Assembly: GCF_017309075.1 (NCBI RefSeq)
Contig: NZ_JAEMGS010000003.1
Coordinates: forward strand, 62,001 to 126,000
DNA: 64,000 bases
Direction of reading: 5' to 3'
Source of the DNA: Motiliproteus sp. SC1-56
Lineage (GTDB): Bacteria > Pseudomonadota > Gammaproteobacteria > Pseudomonadales > Balneatricaceae
In this document: positions 20,118-29,246 of the stretch, one piece after another
Layout: each line of letters opens with the position of its first letter
Numbering within the stretch: position 1 is the stretch's first letter
Position numbers and translations under genes: made by a program
The notes under the pieces: model-generated
Databases searched by the model: none
The model's input: only the letters and a program-made list of their open reading frames with translations
What the model was told of the DNA's origin: nothing

Positions 20118-21572
20118 ATGGAATGGGAAGCTGTCATCGGGCTGGAGATTCACGCCCAGCTCGCGACCAAGTCCAAGATTTTTTCCGGCGCCAGCACCGC
20201 CTTTGGCGCCGAGCCCAACACCCAGGCCTGCGCCGTCGACCTGGCCCTGCCCGGCACCCTGCCGGTGTTCAACGCCGAGGCGCTGCGCATGGCGGTGATG
20301 TTCGGCCTGGCGGTGGACGCCGAGATCGGCCACCGCTCGGTGTTCGACCGCAAGAACTACTTCTACCCCGACCTGCCCAAGGGCTACCAGACCAGCCAGC
20401 TGTTCTACCCCATCGTCGGGCCGGGCCACATCGATATCGAGCTGGCCGACGGCACCCACAAGCGGGTCGGCGTGACCCGGGCCCACCTTGAAGAAGACGC
20501 CGGCAAGTCCCTGCACGACGCCTTCCCCGAGATGACCGGCATCGACCTCAACCGCGCCGGCACCCCGCTGCTGGAGATCGTCTCCGAGCCCGACATGCGC
20601 TCGGCCGAGGAAGCGGTGGCCTACGTGCGCAAGGTCCACGCCATCGTCACCACCCTCGGCATCTGCGACGGCGACATGTCCCAGGGCTCGTTCCGCTGCG
20701 ACTGCAACGTCTCGGTGCGCCCCAAGGGCCAGAGCGAATTCGGCACCCGCACCGAGATCAAGAACATCAACTCCTTCCGCTTTATCGAGAAGGCGATCAA
20801 GGGCGAGATCGAGCGCCAGATCGACCTGATCGAGGACGGCGGCCGCGTGATCCAGGCCACCCGCCTCTACGATGCCGACAAGGACGAGACCCGCTCCATG
20901 CGCACCAAGGAGGAGGCCAACGACTACCGTTACTTCCCCTGCCCCGACCTGCTGCCCATCGTCATCGACCAGGCGTACGTGGAATCCGTGCGCCACAGCC
21001 TGCCGGAGCTGCCCGACGCCCGCCACGCGCGCTTTATGGAGGAGTACGGCCTGGGCGACTACGACGCCTCGGTGCTCTCGGCCTACCGCGATACCGCCGA
21101 CTACTTCGAGACCGTGGCCAAGGCGGTCAATGACGGCAAGCTGGCCGCCAACTGGGTGATGGGCGAGCTGTCCAAGTTCCTCAACAGCAACAACCTGGAG
21201 ATCAAGGAGAGCCCCGTCTCCGCCCAGGCCCTGGGCGAACTGCTGGCCCGCCTCAAGGACGACACCATCAACGGCAAGGCCGCCAAGCAGGTGTTCGAGG
21301 CGATGTGGAACGGCGAGGGCAGCGCCGACGCCATCATCGAGGCCAAGGGGCTCAAGCAGGTCACCGACACCGGCGCTCTTGAAGCCATGGTGGACGAGGT
21401 GATCAGCAAGGCCACGCCCCAGGTGGAGCAGTACAAGGCCGCCGAACCGGAGAAGCGCGGCAAGATGCTGGGCTTTTTCATGGGCCAGGTGATGAAGGCC
21501 TCCAAGGGCACCGCTAACCCCGGCCAGGTGAACAAGATGCTGAAGCACAAGCTCGACGCCCTCTGCGACTGA
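20118..21572 (+). CDS. gatB: Asp-tRNA(Asn)/Glu-tRNA(Gln) amidotransferase subunit B
   Basis: GatB binds the misacylated tRNA, activates the side-chain carboxylate with ATP and transfers ammonia to it. The 484-residue protein begins [13 protein letters not shown], the family signature. It contains the kinase-like catalytic cradle with [17 protein letters not shown], and ends in a YqeY-like helical tail domain for tRNA binding (about 340-484). A strong terminator follows. Confidence 0.98.
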   Translation: MEWEAVIGLEIHAQLATKSKIFSGASTAFGAEPNTQACAVDLALPGTLPVFNAEALRMAVMFGLAVDAEIGHRSVFDRKNYFYPDLPKGYQTSQLFYPIVGPGHIDIELADGTHKRVGVTRAHLEEDAGKSLHDAFPEMTGIDLNRAGTPLLEIVSEPDMRSAEEAVAYVRKVHAIVTTLGICDGDMSQGSFRCDCNVSVRPKGQSEFGTRTEIKNINSFRFIEKAIKGEIERQIDLIEDGGRVIQATRLYDADKDETRSMRTKEEANDYRYFPCPDLLPIVIDQAYVESVRHSLPELPDARHARFMEEYGLGDYDASVLSAYRDTADYFETVAKAVNDGKLAANWVMGELSKFLNSNNLEIKESPVSAQALGELLARLKDDTINGKAAKQVFEAMWNGEGSADAIIEAKGLKQVTDTGALEAMVDEVISKATPQVEQYKAAEPEKRGKMLGFFMGQVMKASKGTANPGQVNKMLKHKLDALCD

Positions 21573-21587
21573 GCGCCTCACCTCAGC

Positions 21588-21620
21588 AAAAAACGGCGGC
21601 CCTAGGGCTGCCGTTTTTTT
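21588..21620 (+). terminator. Rho-independent terminator after gatB
   Basis: An A-tract, a stem CGGCGGCCC paired with GGGCTGCCG around a TA loop (one G-T pair), and a run of seven T residues form a canonical intrinsic terminator. The A-tract opposite the T-run may allow function in both directions. Confidence 0.9.
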
Positions 21621-21712
21621 GGCGCTCACCGACTATCTTTATAACGAGCGGGTTAGCCGATTGCGCTGAAAATTAGCCGCGTTGATCATAGGCTCCCGCA
21701 ACACGCGGCCCC

Positions 21713-21768
21713 TTATCACCCAAATGCCGGCACCCAAATACTGGCACCCAAATACCTGCACCCGAGGC
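21713..21768. repeat. Four imperfect 14-bp tandem repeats upstream of kinase gene
   Basis: Four 14-base units follow one another: TTATCACCCAAATG, CCGGCACCCAAATA, CTGGCACCCAAATA and CCTGCACCCGAGGC. The common core is CACCCAAAT. The last unit contains the GAGG that probably serves as the ribosome site of the following gene. Confidence 0.7.
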
Positions 21769-21776
21769 CCCTGCCC

Positions 21777-22886
21777 TTGGACCAGCCCAAAGCCCCCCCT
21801 CCCCTGATCCTGCTGGTCGAAGATGACCCCGGTATTCGGCGGCTGTGTGATCGAGCGCTGCGGGCATGGGGCTTGCGAACCGAAGCGGCTACAGGCCCTG
21901 AACAGGCCCTGCCGCTGCTAAACAGACTGACCCCGGACCTGGTTTTGTGGGGCCTGCCCCTGGCGACTGCCGACGGCCTTGAACTGCTGCGCCGGCTCGA
22001 AGACTGCCTGGATGCGCCGCCGATGGTGGTGGCCGCGTCCCACGACGAACGGGACGAGGCCCTCAGATTACTCGCCGGCGGCGCCTACGCGTTACTGGAC
22101 AAACCCCTCGACAACCTGGAGCTCCTCAGGCACACCGTCAACCGCGGCCTGGAGTGGCGCACCCTCAGGCAGCAAAGGTATCGCTACCACGCCCGGCTGC
22201 AACAGGATGTCGATGCAAGGACCGCCGAGTTGCGCGATCTCTCCCAACACCTTGAGCACGCCCGGGAAGAGGAGAAGCGGCGTATCGCCAAGGAGCTTCA
22301 CGACGAACTGGGGATGACCCTCACCGCCCTGTTCATGGACCTCAACTGGCTGCGGGAAAAGCTCCGCGACGCAGACGAGCCGGTAACCTGCAGGCTGACG
22401 TCGATGCATACCCTGCTGGAAGGGGCGGTAAAAACCTCCCGGCGCATCATCCGCGACTTACGCCCCAGCGTGCTGGACAATTTGGGCCTGATCGCCGCCC
22501 TGGAATGGCAGGCGGTAGAGTTTAACGCCCGCTACCGGATTCCCTGCCGGGTCGAGCACCGGGGGGACGACAACGGGCTTTCGGATACCACCCGCATTAC
22601 CCTGTTCCGCATCTTCCAGGAAGCGCTCACCAACGTCGCCCGCCACGCCGGGGCGAAGGAGATTCGCGCCGCGCTGACCCTGACGCATGGCCGCGCCGCG
22701 CTCAGCGTCCATGACGACGGGAGCGGATTTGACCCCGCCCGGGTATCACCGGCGTCCCACGGTTTACTGGGCATGCGCGAGCGGCTCCACCAGTGCGGCG
22801 GCAAACTGACGATCGAGAGCGCCCCCGGACGCGGCACCCGCCTCTGCGCCGCCCTGCCGCTGCAACCGCAGGAGGTTCCGGCATGA
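21777..22886 (+). CDS. NarL-class sensor kinase with degenerate N-terminal receiver
   Basis: This 369-residue cytoplasmic protein has an N-terminal receiver-like domain (about 9-125), a short coiled linker (about 128-165), a HisKA_3 dimerisation domain with the phosphorylated His174 in R-I-A-K-E-L-H-D-E-L-G, and a HATPase domain (about 270-362; Asn box F-Q-E-A-L-T-N-V-A-R-H-A, G1 D-D-G-S-G-F). The receiver keeps the acidic cluster (E-D-D, 15-17) and Lys108, but Gly59 replaces the phosphoacceptor aspartate (P-D-L-V-L-W-G-L-P), so it should not be phosphorylated. It starts at TTG with GAGG nine bases upstream. The stop overlaps the response regulator start (ATGA). No sensor domain or membrane segment is present, so the signal is unknown. 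Confidence 0.85.
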   Translation: MDQPKAPPPLILLVEDDPGIRRLCDRALRAWGLRTEAATGPEQALPLLNRLTPDLVLWGLPLATADGLELLRRLEDCLDAPPMVVAASHDERDEALRLLAGGAYALLDKPLDNLELLRHTVNRGLEWRTLRQQRYRYHARLQQDVDARTAELRDLSQHLEHAREEEKRRIAKELHDELGMTLTALFMDLNWLREKLRDADEPVTCRLTSMHTLLEGAVKTSRRIIRDLRPSVLDNLGLIAALEWQAVEFNARYRIPCRVEHRGDDNGLSDTTRITLFRIFQEALTNVARHAGAKEIRAALTLTHGRAALSVHDDGSGFDPARVSPASHGLLGMRERLHQCGGKLTIESAPGRGTRLCAALPLQPQEVPA

Positions 22887-23533
22887 CTCGCCTGCTGCTC
22901 GCCGACGATCACGCCGTGGTCCGTAAAGGCCTGATCCAGATTTTGCGCGAGGCCGGCATCGACGCCGAAGTGCACGAAGTCAGCGACGGACACGAGGCCC
23001 TCGCTGCCCTGCGCGAGACCACCTTTGATGCGGTGTTGCTCGACATCTCCATGCCCGGCAAAGGCGGCATCGAGGTACTTAAACAAATGCGCGCCCGGGG
23101 CGACCAGCCCCCGGTGCTGGTGCTGAGCATGCACAGCGAAGAGGCCTATGCCCTGCACCTTATTCGGGCCGGGGCCGCCGGTTACCTGAGCAAGGAGAGC
23201 GCCCCGGCGCAGCTCGCCGAGGCGATAAAAAAGGTGCTGCAGGGCAAGCGTTACATCAGCCCGGAAGTGGCCGAGCTGCTGGCCGATTCGCTGAGCCAAC
23301 GCCAGGCCGGGAGCGATGAGGCCGACGAGGACGATCGCCACCGCCAGCTTTCCAGTCGGGAGTTCGAGGTATTCCTGCAACTGGCCCAGGGGCTCGGCCC
23401 CACGGAAATCGGCCGGGCAATGAACCTCAGCGCTAAAACCATCGCCTCCCATCGCAGCCGCATCCTGCGGAAAATGCGCCTGCGCACCAATGCCGAACTG
23501 ACCCTCTACGCCAGCCGTCACGGTCTGATCTAA
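22883..23533 (+). CDS. NarL/FixJ-family response regulator
   Basis: This 216-residue regulator has an intact receiver (Asp54 in V-L-L-D-I-S-M-P-G, acidic pair A-D-D-H, Lys in L-S-K-E-S) and a LuxR-type helix-turn-helix (about 150-210, L-S-S-R-E-F-E-V-F-L-Q-L-A-Q-G and A-M-N-L-S-A-K-T-I-A-S-H). AGGAGG lies 7 bases before the ATG. It is translationally coupled to the kinase gene, so the two form a cognate pair. Its targets are not known, but a palindrome 50 bases downstream of its stop is a candidate site. Confidence 0.9.
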   Translation: MTRLLLADDHAVVRKGLIQILREAGIDAEVHEVSDGHEALAALRETTFDAVLLDISMPGKGGIEVLKQMRARGDQPPVLVLSMHSEEAYALHLIRAGAAGYLSKESAPAQLAEAIKKVLQGKRYISPEVAELLADSLSQRQAGSDEADEDDRHRQLSSREFEVFLQLAQGLGPTEIGRAMNLSAKTIASHRSRILRKMRLRTNAELTLYASRHGLI

Positions 23534-23583
23534 AGGCGCACCCCTCCTGCCTCCCGTTGACGCCAACACCCCGACAACGTCCA

Positions 23584-23623
23584 TGTAGGATTATTCCTAC
23601 AAAAAACAGCGACACTTTCCTAC
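23584..23623. promoter_or_regulatory. Palindromic candidate operator with extra half-site
   Basis: TGTAGGA-TTAT-TCCTACA (23584-23601) is a perfect 7-base inverted repeat with a 4-base spacer. A further TCCTAC half-site lies at 23618-23623, 23 bases on. It lacks the GC stem and T-run of a terminator. It lies between the response regulator stop and the next gene. Confidence 0.5.
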
Positions 23624-23705
23624 GCGCCCCCGCGCACTCCTCCGCTAGCCATTGAACACGCCAGCCCGGACCATAGCGGGATTGCAGTAGAAGTACCGGA
23701 ACCCG

Positions 23706-24038
23706 ATGAACCCACCCGCTATCCATTATCACCACGCCTCTCCAGCGCACTCGAATCTTCACCGCAACAGCGACCTTGAACTGCTGCGGATGTTCGAGCG
23801 TGACCTGCTGAGCATCGAGCCGTTCGGCTCGCTGGAAACCATGCACCATTTTCTCGAAGAGCTCTTTACCCGCTTCACCGAGCGCGAACAGGAGGGCCCC
23901 CAGCGTCTCGTGCACCTGATGTTGCAGGAGGTCGAGCGCGCCATTGCCGCCCCCCACCGCATAGACGGCCACTTTGTTCTGACGCTGCTCAAGCGCCTGG
24001 AGACACTCGCGGATCAGGTGGGCGTGGCTTCGCACTGA
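23706..24038 (+). CDS. Small hypothetical protein of 110 residues
   Basis: No family is recognised. The protein begins with a histidine-rich stretch (I-H-Y-H-H-A-S-P-A-H), and is otherwise helical, acidic and leucine-rich, with no membrane segment. The ribosome site is weak, so the start is uncertain. It lies between the two-component pair and a chemoreceptor gene on the same strand and follows the palindrome at 23584, which could place it under that control. It might be a small signalling or adapter protein, but nothing in the sequence proves that. Confidence 0.5.
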   Translation: MNPPAIHYHHASPAHSNLHRNSDLELLRMFERDLLSIEPFGSLETMHHFLEELFTRFTEREQEGPQRLVHLMLQEVERAIAAPHRIDGHFVLTLLKRLETLADQVGVASH

Positions 24039-24135
24039 ACCCGTTATCAATCCGAGCATCAGGGTCAACGGACTGGCAGATGCATGAAAGGCGAATCATG
24101 CCCCACATGAACGCCCGCACCGTAGGAGTAAAACA

Positions 24136-25995
24136 ATGACAATCAAGAAAAAACTGATCCTTTTGGGGTTGCTGACGCTGGTAACGCTGCTGGTGCTGAC
24201 CGGTTTGACCCGCTACAAGAGCACGGTCAGCGCCGAAATTCACCAGAGCGCGCTGCTCGAGGACCAACTGGAAATCGACATGCTCACCCTGCGCCGGCAT
24301 GAGAAGGACTTTCTCGCACGCCTGGACCTGAAGTACCAGGCCCGCTTCAACGAGCAGCTCGAGATCACCCTGACCAACATCGCCGAGCTGCAGCAACGGC
24401 TCGACGACCTGGGAGTGGAACTTGATCTGGGCAACCTGGACGCCGTGTTCCGGGACTACCGGCAGCGTTTCAACGAGCTGGTGGAGCTGAAGGTCCAGGT
24501 GGGCCTCAACGCCAAGGAGGGGCTCTACGGCAAGCTGCGCGACGCGGTTCACGGGGCCGAGGAAGCCGTTCGCGAGCAGCGCGACAGCACCCTGCTGGCC
24601 GGCATTCTGATGCTGCGCCGGGCGGAAAAGGACTTCATGCTGCGTAACGATACCAAGTACCTGGACAAGTTCGAGGCCAGCCTCGCCTCAGCCCTGGCGG
24701 GAATGGAGATGTCACACCTGCCGGCCAACCAGCAGCGCCGGGTCACCGAGGCGCTGAACAACTACGCCAAGGACTTCCGCGCCCTGGTGGCGGCACAGCA
24801 GCAGATCGGGCTGAGCCCCTCCGAAGGGATGCGCGGCGAGATGCGCGCCACTATCCAACAGTCCGAAACCATGCTGGCCGAGACCAAGGCGCAGCTGACC
24901 GAGTTTCTGCACGCCTCCGAGCGACGCCTTGAGCTGATCATCTGGTCGATCTTCGCCCTCGCCGTGATCGGGCTGCTGGGCCTGATCACCTGGCTCACCG
25001 CCAGCATCCTCAAGCCCCTGGGCGAGCTGGCCCGCTGCATGCAGCAGATCACCGAAACCCGGGACCTGAAAATCCGCGCCAACGCCAACAGCCACGACGA
25101 GCTCGGCGACATGGCCGGGCACTTCAACGCCATGCTGGACGCCTTCCAGCACACCGTTCACGAGGTGGTCTCCGCCTCTGAGCAGATGAGCGCCGCTGCC
25201 GAAGAGCTGTCCGCCATCACCACCCAGACCAGCGCCGGCATCGGCCAGCAACGCCAGGACGTCGACCTGGTCGCCACAGCCATGATGCAGATGGGCGCCA
25301 CCCTGGAAGAGGTGGCCGGCAATACCGAGATGGCCGCCTCCTCTGCCCAGGAGGCGGATCGTCGCGCCCAGCACGGGATCGAGGTGGTCGACAAGAGCAT
25401 CCAGCGGGTCTACAGCATGGCCGAGTACGCCAAGAAAGCCGAGTCCGTGGCCAAGGCGCTGGAAGAGAACAGCGCCAACATCGTCGGTGTCCTGGACGTG
25501 ATCAAAACCATCAGCGAGCAGACCAACCTGCTGGCGCTGAACGCCGCCATCGAGGCGGCCCGGGCCGGCGACCAGGGCCGGGGCTTCGCCGTGGTGGCTG
25601 ACGAGGTGCGGGTCCTGGCCCAGCGCACCCAGGACTCGGCCGGGGAGATCGAAGAGATGATGGACGCCCTGCACCAGGGCACCCAGAGCGTGGTCAGCGT
25701 GATCCAGGAGAGCAGCGCCATCGCCGACGAAGGCGTGCACCACGCCCGCGACGCCTCGGGCTCCTTGACCGAGATCACCGCCGCCATCGCCCAGATCAAG
25801 GCGATGAGCACCCAGATCGCCGCCGCCACCGAGGAGCAGGTCAACGTCGCCAACGATATCAACCAGAATATCGTCAATATCAAGACGGTCACCGATGAAG
25901 CGGCTTCAGCGGCGGAGCAAAGCGCCGCCGCCGGCTGCCAGGTCGCCGAGCAGGCGCACCGCCTGCACGACAACGTCAAGCACTTCAACGCCTGA
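24136..25995 (+). CDS. Methyl-accepting chemotaxis protein with HBM sensor domain
   Basis: This 619-residue chemoreceptor has a membrane segment at about 7-25, a periplasmic helical bimodular (HBM) domain (about 40-265) with the paired phrases [11 protein letters not shown] and [11 protein letters not shown], a second membrane segment (about 266-292), a HAMP domain, and a long cytoplasmic coiled coil. The hairpin tip reads [28 protein letters not shown] receptors described in Pseudomonas sense organic acids or polyamines; the ligand here is unknown. There is no C-terminal CheR-binding pentapeptide. AGGAG lies 7 bases before the ATG. Confidence 0.92.
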   Translation: MTIKKKLILLGLLTLVTLLVLTGLTRYKSTVSAEIHQSALLEDQLEIDMLTLRRHEKDFLARLDLKYQARFNEQLEITLTNIAELQQRLDDLGVELDLGNLDAVFRDYRQRFNELVELKVQVGLNAKEGLYGKLRDAVHGAEEAVREQRDSTLLAGILMLRRAEKDFMLRNDTKYLDKFEASLASALAGMEMSHLPANQQRRVTEALNNYAKDFRALVAAQQQIGLSPSEGMRGEMRATIQQSETMLAETKAQLTEFLHASERRLELIIWSIFALAVIGLLGLITWLTASILKPLGELARCMQQITETRDLKIRANANSHDELGDMAGHFNAMLDAFQHTVHEVVSASEQMSAAAEELSAITTQTSAGIGQQRQDVDLVATAMMQMGATLEEVAGNTEMAASSAQEADRRAQHGIEVVDKSIQRVYSMAEYAKKAESVAKALEENSANIVGVLDVIKTISEQTNLLALNAAIEAARAGDQGRGFAVVADEVRVLAQRTQDSAGEIEEMMDALHQGTQSVVSVIQESSAIADEGVHHARDASGSLTEITAAIAQIKAMSTQIAAATEEQVNVANDINQNIVNIKTVTDEAASAAEQSAAAGCQVAEQAHRLHDNVKHFNA

Positions 25996-26000
25996 TCCCA

Positions 26001-26027
26001 GGCCGCCGGGGCGATGCCTCGGCGGCC
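26001..26027 (+). terminator. Strong hairpin after chemoreceptor gene
   Basis: GGCCGCCG pairs with CGGCGGCC, and an inner GGC/GCC extends the stem to about 12 pairs around a GAT loop. There is no T-run, so it may act with Rho or as a transcript-stabilising hairpin. Confidence 0.5.
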
Positions 26028-26217
26028 ACCGCCGTTAAAGCTGACGATTGCCGTTCAAAATTATCACTAAGAAACGCTTAACTCAGGCTGCCCAACAAAT
26101 TGACCGCCTCCCATTCTCGCCCCCCGGCACGCAAAGACGAACGCCTCGGTGATGGTTTATATTTTCATCGCATGTAAAATATCATGCACTGATAATAACG
26201 CCCCACGGACCGTGGCG

Positions 26218-27261
26218 ATGCAACCAATGAGGCTCCCTTCGGTGCACCCGCAACCTCCAGCGACCCAAGCTCCGCTGCGATTCGGCTTTCTGCTCCTGCC
26301 CAACTTCTCCCTGGTCGCCTTCTCCTCGGCGCTGGAGCCGCTGCAGATGGCCAACTGGATCACCGGCAACGATCTTTATCACTGCACCCTGGTCAGCCGG
26401 GACGGTGAACCGGTCACCAGCTCCAGCGGCGTGCGAACGGCGGTGGACCAGAGCTTCGAGGCGACCGCCGGACTCGACGCCCTGTTCGTTGTCGGCGCCA
26501 GCCCCATCGCCCGCACCGGCAACGAGGCGGTGCTGGCCTGGTTGCGCCGCCAGGCCAGCAGCCCCTGCGCCTTCGGCGGCATCGGCACCGGCTCCTACCT
26601 GCTGGCCTGCGCCGGGCTGCTGGAGGGCTACCGGGCCACCATCCACTGGTGGGACAGCGCCAGCCTGCGGGAGGAGTTTCCCCGCACCCGGGTCACCAGC
26701 AACCTGTTCGAGGTGGACGGAGAGCGCTACACCTGCAGCGGCGGCACCGCCGCCATGGACATGATGCTGTTCCTGATCGGCCAGCGCCACGGCATGGAGC
26801 TGGCGGCTGCCATCTCCGAGCAGTTCGTCTGCGAGCGCATCCGCAGCGCCGACGATCCCCAGCGGGTCCCCCTCAAGGCCCGTATCGGCGCCAACCAGCC
26901 CAAGCTGATCGAGGCGGTAACGTTGATGGAAGCCAACATCGAGGAACCCCTCTCCACCGACGACCTGGCCCGCCACGCCGGCGTCTCCCGTCGCCACCTG
27001 GAGCGGCTGTTCAAGAAGCACCTGCAGACGGTGCCCTCGCGCTTCTACCTGCAGCTACGGATGGAGCGGGCGCGCCAGCTGCTGCAGCAGAGCGACAGGC
27101 CGATCCTGCAGGTGGGACTGGCCTGCGGTTTCTCCAGCGCGTCCCACTTCAGCACCGCCTACCGCACCCACTTCGGCATCACCCCGAGGGCCGAGCGCAA
27201 GCGACTGGGCGAGGATGCGCCCCCGTTGCCGCAGCGATCGCAGCTGCATCAGCCGGACTGA
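26218..27261 (+). CDS. GlxA-type AraC-family transcriptional regulator (ArgR/GbdR-like)
   Basis: This regulator of 347 residues from the chosen ATG has an N-terminal DJ-1/PfpI-like domain (about 20-185; F-G-F-L-L-L-P-N-F-S-L and G-I-G-T-G-S-Y-L-L-A) and a C-terminal pair of AraC helix-turn-helix motifs (about 235-335). The phrase L-M-E-A-N-I-E-E-P-L before the DNA-binding domain closely recalls Pseudomonas ArgR as I remember it, while the N-terminal domain is more like GbdR. The longer frame from 26149 runs through an AT-rich, promoter-like stretch and is rejected. The inverted repeat CCACGG-A-CCGTGG (26203-26215) lies right before the start and could be autoregulatory. It may control the arginine genes 10 kb away (inference). 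Confidence 0.8.
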   Translation: MQPMRLPSVHPQPPATQAPLRFGFLLLPNFSLVAFSSALEPLQMANWITGNDLYHCTLVSRDGEPVTSSSGVRTAVDQSFEATAGLDALFVVGASPIARTGNEAVLAWLRRQASSPCAFGGIGTGSYLLACAGLLEGYRATIHWWDSASLREEFPRTRVTSNLFEVDGERYTCSGGTAAMDMMLFLIGQRHGMELAAAISEQFVCERIRSADDPQRVPLKARIGANQPKLIEAVTLMEANIEEPLSTDDLARHAGVSRRHLERLFKKHLQTVPSRFYLQLRMERARQLLQQSDRPILQVGLACGFSSASHFSTAYRTHFGITPRAERKRLGEDAPPLPQRSQLHQPD

Positions 27262-27547
27262 ATATCCCTCCCTGCGGGCGGGCCAACAAACTAGAAGCAG
27301 ACCGGTAACGCGGCAACGCCGGGTCGCCTAGCCCCTGCTGACCACGAGGCGAAACCTTTCACACGTACGCCCGATGGGCCCGCAATACCCGGCCTGTCAT
27401 GCCCGCCGTTCAGACTATAACTCTCGCTTTTCAGGTTATTGCCGATCGATCTTAGTGACCGCCTACCGGGATGATAGAATCCCCGCCTTTTGCGTTGCGC
27501 TGAGGCGATCAGCCGCACCGCCCCCGCGGTAAGTAGTAGGAGTGATG

Positions 27548-28852
27548 ATGCAATCCAATCCGTTGGCCCTGTTGCCACTGGTCCTGTTTCTGGCGCTGTT
27601 CGTCGGCAGCGGGCTCTATTTCCACGCCCAGTCGGTAGAGTTCGCCTTCTACCAGGTGCAGGCCCCGGTGGCGATTCTGCCGGCGGTGGTGCTGGCGATA
27701 TTGCTCGCCCGCGGGCCGCTGAACCAGCGCATCGATACCTTCGTAAAAGGGGTGGGCGATTCCACCATCATCACCATGTGCCTGATCTATCTGCTGGCGG
27801 GTGCGTTCGCTTCCGTGGCCAAGGCGACCGGCGGCGTCGACGCCACGGTGAGCCTCGGCTTGAGCCTGATCCCGGCGCCGCTGGTGCTGCCGGGACTGTT
27901 TGTGATCACCGCGTTTATCGCCACCGCCATGGGTACGTCCATGGGCACCATCGCCGCCGTGGCGCCAATCGCCGTGGGGGTCGCTGACACCACGGGGCTT
28001 GCACTCCCGCTCTGCGTTGGCACCGTAATCGGCGGTGCGATGTTCGGCGATAACCTGTCGATCATCTCCGACACCACCATCGCCGCGACCCGCACCCAGG
28101 GGTGCAGCATGCGGGATAAATTCCGCATGAATCTGGCGATCGCCGCCCCGGCCGCGCTGCTCACCCTGGTGTGGCTGTTCCTGCAGGGGGAAAGCGGCAC
28201 CGTGCCGGTCAACGAGGATGTGGCGCTGCTGCCGGTACTGCCCTACATCGCGGTACTGGGGCTGGCGCTCGCGGGCATCAACGTGATGCTGGTGCTGTTC
28301 AGCGGCTTGCTGCTGGCCGGACTGATCGGCTTGTTGAACGGAGCCGATTACACCCTGGTGAACTTGAGCAAGGATATCTACGCCGGCTACAGCGGGATGC
28401 AGGAGATCCTGCTGCTGTCGCTGCTGATCGGAGGGCTCGGTGCGTTGGTGGCCTCCGAAGGCGGGCTGGCGTTTCTATCGCGCTGCGTCGACCGCTTGAC
28501 CCGCGGGCTGCAGCAGCGCGGTCATGAGCGCCGCGCCGGCGAGCTCGGCATCAGCGGCGCGGTGGCGCTGACCAACGTCTGCACCGCCAACAACACCGTG
28601 GCCATCCTGATCAGCGGCCAGTTGGCCCGCGACGTGGCAGAACGGCACAAGGTGGATGCCCGCCGCAGCGCCAGCCTGCTGGATATTTTCTCCTGCGTGG
28701 TGCAGGGGTTGCTGCCCTACGGTGCCCAGATCCTGTTGGCCTCGTCCCTGGCCGGCTTGTCACCGCTGGCGCTGGCAGGGTCGATCCATTACTGCCTGCT
28801 GCTGGGGCTGGCCGCGCTGGTGGCAATTATCCTCGGTCGTCCGCGCCACTGA
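27548..28852 (+). CDS. NhaC-family Na+/H+ antiporter-like transporter
   Basis: This 434-residue inner-membrane protein has about 11 hydrophobic segments. Its conserved phrases, such as A-T-A-M-G-T-S-M-G-T-I-A-A-V-A-P-I-A and G-A-M-F-G-D-N-L-S-I-I-S-D-T-T, are the NhaC-type transport core. Members exchange Na+ for protons or, in some branches, organic substrates; this one cannot be told apart by eye. AGGAG lies 5 bases before the third of three adjacent start codons (GTG, ATG, ATG at 27542, 27545, 27548), so 27548 is preferred. It is preceded by a 286-base gap with no recognisable riboswitch. Confidence 0.88.
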   Translation: MQSNPLALLPLVLFLALFVGSGLYFHAQSVEFAFYQVQAPVAILPAVVLAILLARGPLNQRIDTFVKGVGDSTIITMCLIYLLAGAFASVAKATGGVDATVSLGLSLIPAPLVLPGLFVITAFIATAMGTSMGTIAAVAPIAVGVADTTGLALPLCVGTVIGGAMFGDNLSIISDTTIAATRTQGCSMRDKFRMNLAIAAPAALLTLVWLFLQGESGTVPVNEDVALLPVLPYIAVLGLALAGINVMLVLFSGLLLAGLIGLLNGADYTLVNLSKDIYAGYSGMQEILLLSLLIGGLGALVASEGGLAFLSRCVDRLTRGLQQRGHERRAGELGISGAVALTNVCTANNTVAILISGQLARDVAERHKVDARRSASLLDIFSCVVQGLLPYGAQILLASSLAGLSPLALAGSIHYCLLLGLAALVAIILGRPRH

Positions 28853-29246
28853 TCGCCTGAGCGCCCACCCGACGCGCGCGCTCATCAAATCGGAGCTGGC
28901 GGCTGGGCGCCAGCTTCGGCTCGTCCTCGTTCAAGCGGGCACGGCAAAGCCGCCTTTGGTTGCGCACGCAGGCCTGTGAGCCGCTGCCGGAAAATAGATC
29001 GGCCTCCCCGCTCCCTGTTCCCTGTTCCCTGTTCCCTGTTCCCTGTTCCCTGTTCCCCGCTCCCTGTTCCCCGCTCCCTGTTCCCCGCTCCCTGTTTTTC
29101 CCGCGCCCCTTTTCCGGCTTGCATCCCCCACAGCGCCCTTCTATAGGTCATGGAGTTTGGGGGGCATGGAGTTCGGACGCCGTTGAGGCGGACGCGTCAC
29201 TTCGCCTCCAGCGACAGCCCACGACAACAGGAAAGGAGTCGATCAC
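28853..29246. other. Intergenic gap of 394 bases
   Basis: Apart from the heptamer array at 29006-29096, I see no gene, RNA or terminator here. The last bases (from about 29229) carry the ribosome site of the following gene. Short frames on the minus strand are by-products of the repeat. Confidence 0.7.
29006..29096. repeat. Heptamer tandem array of 13 units
   Basis: Thirteen 7-base units run without interruption. Nine are CCCTGTT and four are CCCCGCT, arranged as one CCCCGCT, six CCCTGTT, then three CCCCGCT-CCCTGTT pairs. On the minus strand the units read GGGAACA, which gives runs of GGG every 7 bases. It is therefore a candidate variable-number repeat and G-quadruplex former. Confidence 0.95.

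Noticed and set aside
26149-26217. Longer N-terminus for the AraC-type regulator
   Set aside because: The stretch is AT-rich with a repeat-like GCATG...CATGC and looks like promoter DNA. The added residues are unlike the family.
27262-27547. Riboswitch upstream of the NhaC-like gene
   Set aside because: The 286-base gap has several GC-rich stretches, but I could not fit any known riboswitch core to it.
29006-29096. Possible CRISPR array
   Set aside because: The units are contiguous 7-mers with no spacers and no cas genes nearby.
28885-29151. Minus-strand frames with a repeated G-T-G-N-R-E-Q peptide
   Set aside because: They are read through the heptamer array and have no ribosome site. The repeat is better described as DNA.
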